DNA of 64,000 bases from Isoetes taiwanensis (taxonomy: Eukaryota; Streptophyta; Lycopodiopsida; Isoetales; Isoetaceae), in contig JAJEKV010000026.1 of the NCBI GenBank assembly GCA_021234155.1, positions 2,296,001 through 2,360,000 of the forward strand, written 5' to 3'. The position numbers and the translations under genes were made by a program. This document shows, piece after piece, positions 58,243 through 64,000 of this stretch (positions are counted from its first letter, which is position 1; each line of letters opens with the position of its first letter). Under the pieces are notes generated by a model. That model did no database searches. It saw only the letters and a list, made by a program, of their open reading frames with translations, and was not told the origin of the DNA.

Positions 58243-58250
58243 TATATAAA
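58243..58250 (-). promoter_or_regulatory. TATA element of the U6 copy
   Basis: TTTATATA sits 22-29 bp upstream of the inferred U6 start, the spacing of plant pol III snRNA promoters. A clear upstream sequence element (consensus RTCCCACATCG) is not present at about -65; the nearest match (TACCCCAATGC, about 58275-58285) is weak. Confidence 0.6.
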
Positions 58251-58365
58251 CATGCTTCTAGCTGATTCTTGCAAGCATTGGGGTATACAAAATTTGCCAA
58301 AAACTATACATCTCAATATTAACAAGGCTGGGAAAATTAACTGCAACGTAGGGATGGGAACAATG

Positions 58366-60257
58366 CTATGTCACAGGGCCATGTCTTCCTAAAGGCTTAC
58401 TACCATATAAGCCTTTTTTCCTGGGATCGTCTTCCAATTCTTTAGTGGTTTCCACTGTACAACATTGCTGCACTTCACAAGACGGATCCAAAGCATCATC
58501 ATCTTCCATGACATCGTCTTTTCCTTCAGATGGAACAATATCCACATGCCCATTCACTGCAACATCCATACGCTCATTCTCTGAGAAATTACTAGAAATA
58601 TCAGGCATGGTGGAAGCCAGTAGTCGAGTCCCCCGAAATCCTTCTTCCACCTGATTTTTTCCATCTATTTCAGGCTGTACCAATTCTTCTGCAATTAGAA
58701 ATACAATATGAGAATAATCATTTTACTAAAAATGCAAACTAAATATAGATAGTGATGTTTCATGCCTGCTATATCCCTGTTTTCGTGTACCCCAGTATCC
58801 AATAACCACAATTGAGATCCTGGCAATATGCCAAGATCTGCTAGTCTAGCGGATTGCCAGTTCTGTTCTCCCAAAATGTACTCTTTGATTTTCTTTTACA
58901 ACCTTCAAATGCCACAAAGGTATTACTCAATATTATTTATTGAATAATCCCACAAATACCATAAACAACAGAAATTTGAAATGAGGGCACTACCCCAAGA
59001 GATTCCCAAATTAGTGGTTTTAGCTGATAGATTGTTGTATCCCCAGAAACAGTAAGAGTAATCCGCCTAGCATTTCTTCCTGAAGTTCTTCGTGCACGTT
59101 TTGATATGCGCCTTTCATCAGGGACAGAATTGGATGCAAGCAAATATGGTGGCGGTTCTTTGCCTTCAACAAGATTCAGAGTAATTTGCTTATCTTGAAA
59201 CTGCAGCTAGCAAATCAACTCAAGATTCTCTCGCTTATGTATGCACTCTTTACATACCTGATAATATTCCAATAAGTCCAACGTCCAAGCATTGTATATG
59301 TCATTTCTAAAGCAATAACAGACCTCAGGAACTGTCTGTAGAACAGGAAGCAGTGGCAAAGGAGGTGATTTTGAACCGCTATGATCAGCAATGTGGGAGG
59401 CATAAAAAGCAGACGTTCGTGCTGCATACAAACAGTCAAGTCAATAGTAGAAATATAACTTATAATTTAGACCATTAACACTCTTATACTCCTGAAAAGT
59501 AAGGCAATTGAACAGCAATATCCATGTTCAAGAAAGTGCTAACATCTTGCAAACCAACATAAGGCTGCACGATGAAGGATAAATGATTAATGATGTCCTC
59601 AGATCATTTAAACTGAAAATCTTAAAACATGTTCACGTTGGCTGCGAAAAAGAAATAATTCCTCAATTACTGAACTGACATGAGACATGACATGGTAAAT
59701 TTGGTTAGGTGGGATAAGTACGCCAATTTCAACAAACACATAAAATCTGCAACAGTGTATGCTACTGATTTCATTTTTATACAGCATAGCAGCACATACC
59801 TTGCAAGTAAGTGACAGAAGGCTACCATCAAGCCCAACAGGCTCATCCTTATGTAAGACATTTTTCCCACTATTCCCTAAATATGATCGCCACTCAATAA
59901 CCCACTATGTTGGAATAAGAAAATAAATCTCCTTGGGCATGACAACCACACTCCGCCCATTATATAATGAATCATGCTTCTGTCTTTGATCATATTTCGT
60001 TGCTCTGCCAAAAAAAATGGTTAATAAGAGATCAAACCGAGTTAAAAGAAATAGTGTAACTGTATCATATCATCATAATACCTAAGGCCTTCTTGCTTAC
60101 ATGCAACCCGTGTAAGCTCTGATTCACATTCAGCACACCCCTCTGTGTCTACTGGGAATGGCTTAAGCTCATTTAAAGAAGGCTCCTTGACCTGCAAAGC
60201 ATTTTCATGCAGATAAGTGCCAAAAGAACTCAGGAACCTTTTGCCGCTGGTTTGCAA
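58366..60257 (-). pseudogene. UBP26-like: UBP26/USP48-like ubiquitin-specific protease, C-terminal half
   Basis: Minus-strand exons follow the C-terminal order of plant UBP26 (USP48 orthologue, histone H2B deubiquitinase). 60180-60078: EGCAECESELTRVACKQEGL. 59999-59811, joined in phase: YDQRQKHDSLYNGRSVV..EWRSYL. 59420-59150: VCKECIHKRENLEL..RRISKRARRTS. 59143-58980 with about 58870-58760: a ubiquitin-like domain (TTIYQLKPLIWESLGV; ADLGILPGSQLWLLDTGVHE). Last exon to 58366: EEGFRGTRLL. Two in-frame TAG codons (59905-59907 and 59207-59209) interrupt conserved exons. The catalytic Cys/His domain is not found upstream. Hence a truncated, probably dead copy. Confidence 0.75.
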
Positions 60258-60499
60258 AGAGATCCATACCTCTGTTTCAGCTCATAACTCCTTCTAACCA
60301 GGCCCAAACAAAGCATTTTCGAACCAAGATGTGTTCTTATTCTTCATCGGATTGAAGCGCCGATCCCTGCCTTGCAAGTTACCCAGTTGGCTTCAAGAAA
60401 TGAGACGTGGAGTTCTTTACCAGCTGACCGAGAGTTTACAGGAAATAGGAGGTTTTGAGTAGTCATTAGCATATCCTAGGGATATTCTAGCATATACCT

Positions 60500-61300
60500 A
60501 GGATATGCCAAAAACCCACATAAACAAGGGTTTGCCCCCTAGGGGCAACCCAAAAAAGAAAAGCAGCAAATGAGAAAATTGAAAAAGGAAATGGAAAAAG
60601 GGGAAAGTGAGGGGAAAGGGGGAAAAAGAAAAAGAAAGGAAAAAACAGAGAACAAAAATGGGAGAAAAGAAAAGGAAAAAAGGGATCGAGCAAAGGAAAA
60701 AAAGAAAGATGGATCTGTGGAAGCATCCTCCTCACATCGCTCAAACACGTCAAGATCCGGATCCATTGGGATGTATGCAAGCATGGACTGAAAGTGCAAG
60801 CGAGGGAAAATGATTCAAAGATGTATAGAGCATATCATATGCCTCATGAAATTTTCAACCGCATGTGGAAATCCTTCCTAGTTTCCTCCTTGTATGGAAA
60901 CCCTTTCTATTTTCCTTCATGCGTGGGAAATAGAAAGCGTGATCCATAAAGGCTCGCGGGTGTGAATATCCTAAAAATAAATTAATGTTATGGAAACTCT
61001 TCCCATTTTCCCTAAAAACCCTTCCGATTTTTCGAAAGGGATTTTCCGATTTTTTTGAATTGGTCCCATAGGCCAATTGGTCTCCGTGGACGATAAAAAA
61101 ATCTATTCTATTCTATTCTTATTTTCCTAGGAAACCCTTCTTAATTTCAAAGCCTAGAAATTCAGAAGGATTTCCATAGAAATTAGGAAGGGTTTCCACG
61201 GTCCTCGAAGGGTTTCCATGGAAAATGGGAAGGGTTTCCATGGGAGTGCAACCCTAATTGGGCGTATATAAAACCATCGGCCTATGAGTAAAGGCCAAAC
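60500..61300. repeat. Purine tract and GGAAACCCTTCC-type repeats
   Basis: 60555-60715 is a long A/G-only tract on the plus strand. At 60870-61245 the phrase GGGTTTCCATGG/GGAAACCCTTCC recurs in both orientations about eight times, giving many short hairpins. No gene. Confidence 0.75.
61078..61125 (+). repeat. Second copy of the U6 3'-flank sequence, (TTCTA)n tail
   Basis: TTGGTCTCCGTGGACGATAA followed by TCTATTCTATTCTATTCT is shared, in inverse orientation, with the DNA just 3' of the U6 copy (58074-58120 minus strand). Confidence 0.85.
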
Positions 61301-61596
61301 AAGTTCAATTACACATTTCATTAGTTTATCTGCAAGAAGCTATGCAATCTATACAGAAAGACGATTCACTTAAAATTTAATAGGATGTATGGCCGATAAA
61401 AAAAGAGGCGTATGTGCCTTTGAACCGTGATTCTAATTGCTAATTCTAAAGCCTTCACTTCTACGAAAAAGAACATGCAAAAGAAAATCAATTTTGAAGC
61501 TTTCATTGTTCAAGTCACATCTAGAAGGCAGTGATGGGGACATTGTTGCTTGTTGAATTGATGTCAAAGTATGAAGGATTGGGACTGGAAAATACA

Positions 61597-61670
61597 AGGG
61601 CATTTTTATAATTTTCCCAACTTGAAATATTTGTAAAAAATACATGGGCATTTTTATAATTTTCAACTTA
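61597..61670. repeat. Two tandem copies of an approximately 50-bp unit
   Basis: AATACAAGGGCATTTTTATA and AATACATGGGCATTTTTATA, about 50 bp apart. Confidence 0.8.
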
Positions 61671-62179
61671 CGCAGCAATCACATAGTCAGATTGCATATC
61701 ATTAATAATGTTCAGCTCAAAAACCACCTTATAGCCCAAGTGAAAATATTGGGAAAACTTATTACCAAAAAAATTTGAACTGAGATTTTGTGTTTTCTTG
61801 CATAAATGAAAAATCATATATGCGATAATCAAGGGTAATTATAAGATATTTTGGGCGCAAGGCCCAAAATGTCCTATATGACGAAAAGTTAAGTGACATG
61901 AAGTGGAACTCTAAAATAGACCTCGAATATGAAATTAGGGCGAAATCGCACTTGTGCCCAAGTTCAAACAAATAAAATATTAAAGGCACCCATCGAGGCA
62001 CTGTGCAACACAACCCTATCATGTTTGGAGCATCCAAATCCCAATTCAATAGGCAAGATTTGAATTTAATGGGCAAGATCATCTTGTGTCCATGTGTCCG
62101 AAAAAATAATGCCAAAACTTTAGATAGACAAATTGCCCGTCCAAAAATTTAATGCATGCCAAAAGCCACGTCATAATTT

Positions 62180-62250
62180 AGGCCCCATGGTGTCATACCT
62201 TGGGTGCTTATAATTTAAGCCCCATAGTGTCATACCTTGGGTGCTTATGA
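62180..62250. repeat. Two tandem copies of a 38-bp unit
   Basis: GCCCCATGGTGTCATACC at about 62182 recurs at about 62219 with a single change, followed by TTGGGTGCTTAT both times. Confidence 0.85.
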
Positions 62251-62885
62251 TATCCACATGGCAAAATATTATTAGTTTACGCCAAAAAAAAAAAGTTTGG
62301 GTTCGGGCACACGTGTGATTCCGGCCTTTAGGTATCGAATTATATTTTATTAGGTTAATTAGGTTCATAGGTCCTGTCGTCTGTATAATCACTTTCGTTC
62401 ATGCCATGACACAATTAGCCTACATGACTGAATTGGAGGAAGTCGTAAGGCAACCAAATATAATTCTGTGCATGTCATCTGGTTCATCAGATTTGTTCCT
62501 AGAGGAAAGAGCATGTTAGTTATTGCTTTGGCTGTTTGAATAACAGGAATATTAACATTTGTTTTCAAACGAAAGGACATCTTCGTTAATGCGTTGGCTG
62601 TTTAAATAACAATGATACTGAGCACAGAAGGAAAATTGACCAGAGCTTCCTTTGTCCTTCTAACAGCACCTCTGGAAGGACATCCAAAAAAAGTAGAATG
62701 CTGTTTAAGTACCTAAACAAGAGAGTAACGGGACAGCGAATGTGGGAATAAAAGATGGCATTGGTTCATCTGTAAAACTAGTTCATCAAGTAAAAATGCA
62801 GTTTGTTGTATTATAATGGCCCTGTCGATAGTAATGCTTTCCCTATTCAACAAACAAACAGGATATACCCATAATACTTTGCAAA
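62251..62885. other. Gene-free stretch 3' of rps12
   Basis: No recognised gene. An A run interrupts it at about 62283-62294. Probably contains the S12 3' UTR at its right end. Confidence 0.5.
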
Positions 62886-63545
62886 TTACTTGGGCTGATT
62901 GACCTTAGGCTTCTTGGCACCATATTTAGATCTAGCTTGAGAACGTTTTGACACACCTAGCAAGTCCATTGCTCCCCTAACACATTGATATCTTACACCG
63001 GGCAAGTCCTTGACCCTGCCCCCTCTGATCAAAACCACTGAATGCTCTTGCAAATTATGTCCCTCACCTGGAATATAAGCAGTCACCACTTTCTTGTTGC
63101 TCAGACGCACCCGTGCTATCTTTCTCAGAGCTGAATTTGGCTTCTTAGGTGTTGTAGTTGCAACTCTCAGACATATGCCCCTGCGCTGAGGACAACCTTC
63201 TAAGGCTGGAGTCGAAACAGGCCGTAGTTTCTTTTGCCTTTTCTTGATTGTAGCACAAGCTAAAACAGTCCTTGGTTTAGTCTTCAAATCATAATATTCT
63301 TCCATAAACAAACTCCCACACAGACCATGGGTTTTGCTCACTTGCATTGGTCCAGCAGTCTGAATGCTTCCCCTTGGTTGACAAGTAAACTTTCTGGTTA
63401 CACGACAACTGGATTTCCCTATAGTTAGAAACCCTAACTTGACTTCAGCAAAACTGGGAATGGCGCCCTGGAGGAAGACATGCTTTTGATTGCATAATGT
63501 CATGGGCATGGAAGACATATCAAAAATGTCTGCTAATGACAACAC
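62886..63545 (-). CDS. rps12: Organellar-type ribosomal protein S12, nuclear-encoded, with N-terminal extension
   Basis: 219 codons in a single frame. Residues about 85-219 are a full bacterial/organellar uS12: [11 protein letters not shown], the signature [11 protein letters not shown] (about 133-142), [33 protein letters not shown] and the C-terminal [11 protein letters not shown]12 sits at the decoding centre of the small ribosomal subunit. About 85 N-terminal residues precede it, poor in acidic residues in their middle part with Arg/Lys/Ser ([14 protein letters not shown]), consistent with a mitochondrial or plastid presequence. DLLGV and GEGHN recall the mitochondrial rather than plastid protein. 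Met1, Met10, Met13 or Met15 could start it; an upstream intron is not excluded. The core is intact with no internal stop. Confidence 0.9.
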   Translation of the reverse strand: MLSLADIFDMSSMPMTLCNQKHVFLQGAIPSFAEVKLGFLTIGKSSCRVTRKFTCQPRGSIQTAGPMQVSKTHGLCGSLFMEEYYDLKTKPRTVLACATIKKRQKKLRPVSTPALEGCPQRRGICLRVATTTPKKPNSALRKIARVRLSNKKVVTAYIPGEGHNLQEHSVVLIRGGRVKDLPGVRYQCVRGAMDLLGVSKRSQARSKYGAKKPKVNQPK

Positions 63546-64000
63546 GAAAACAAAAAGAAAGGAACTTTAGCAAAATGCGGGATCTAGAGACTAAGAGCAG
63601 AACAATTTGAACTGTGGCATTGTCCACTGTGAAAAGTAACGAACTAGAAACTAAGATTTAGGCATGTATCATTATCATCTAACATTTTCTACCTGGCCAG
63701 AGACAGTTTGTAATGTACAGAAAACAACAACTAAGCTACAAGGGATCGAATAAGACTTACTTGCCGGATAAATATGCGCACAAGGAGGACTGAACCCTAT
63801 CCGCCAAGACTAAAGCTCTCTTGGCCGTTTAGATATTTCTATGGCATTGGAGTTGCCACGTCTTGAATTAACCTAAAAAGAAATATGGACGTATTTATTA
63901 GAAGGAAATAGCAGCAACTGAATAGTTTTGTATTGGGGAATGGAGGGGGGACCTCTTTTCTGGGTTGGAAAGGCGGCCCCGACCCGCGGCAGCCGGGAGG
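63546..64000. other. Upstream region of rps12, window end
   Basis: No second gene recognised. The last 60 bases turn GC-rich (CCCCGACCCGCGGCAGCC), possibly the edge of another element. Confidence 0.4.

Noticed and set aside
60570-60813. Lys/Glu-rich frames of 68-73 codons
   Set aside because: Produced by the A/G-only purine tract.

Overview
This window is nuclear DNA from a land plant. The evidence is a WRKY-domain fragment, a UBP26-type deubiquitinase tail, a U6 snRNA copy with a plant-spaced TATA element, plant-type introns, and plant Ty1/copia, CACTA and Helitron elements. The lineage cannot be fixed from sequence alone. Transposons and tandem repeats dominate; few stretches look like intact host genes.

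Layout. 1-1.1 kb: LINE reverse-transcriptase remnant (minus) beside a near-perfect 95-bp hairpin. 1.5-3.2 kb: a complete-looking seven-exon gene encoding 258 residues with a SAP-like N-terminus. 4.7-6.4 kb: broken WRKY fragment, then a Helitron Pif1-type helicase C-terminus. 6.5-14.7 kb: mostly non-coding, with a homopolymer/G-rich block, a LINE zinc-finger remnant and foldback DNA. 14.8-18.3 kb: 5'-truncated Ty1/copia element (minus) with one LTR. 18.6-23.1 kb: a CACTA-like segment carrying a decayed kinase-like gene, a repeated leader and a 381-bp tandem repeat. 23.2 kb: frameshifted RNA-dependent RNA polymerase tail. 24.2-28.4 kb: GC-rich 1.1-kb tandem repeat. 28.7-57.2 kb: a large CACTA-related region, with TNP2 transposase at 30.7-33.9 kb (minus), a zinc-knuckle plus SET-like gene at 52.4-53.8 kb (minus), inverted GACGTCGTT-type subterminal motifs, and a right terminus at 57,206. 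Inside it sits an 18-kb macro-array (34.1-52.4 kb) of two related repeat families, every junction being a (GAA)n tract. 58.1-60.3 kb: U6 snRNA copy and the C-terminal half of a UBP26/USP48-like gene with two in-frame TAG codons. 62.9-63.5 kb: organellar-type ribosomal protein S12 with a long N-terminal extension, the best single-exon host gene here.

Most notable: CACTA-type segments that appear to have taken up signalling and chromatin domains (a pseudokinase-like protein and a SET domain) share the same leader repeat and subterminal palindromes, and a GAA-bounded macro-array lies between the SET part and the transposase part. Whether these form one composite element or several nested ones cannot be settled without alignment to other copies.
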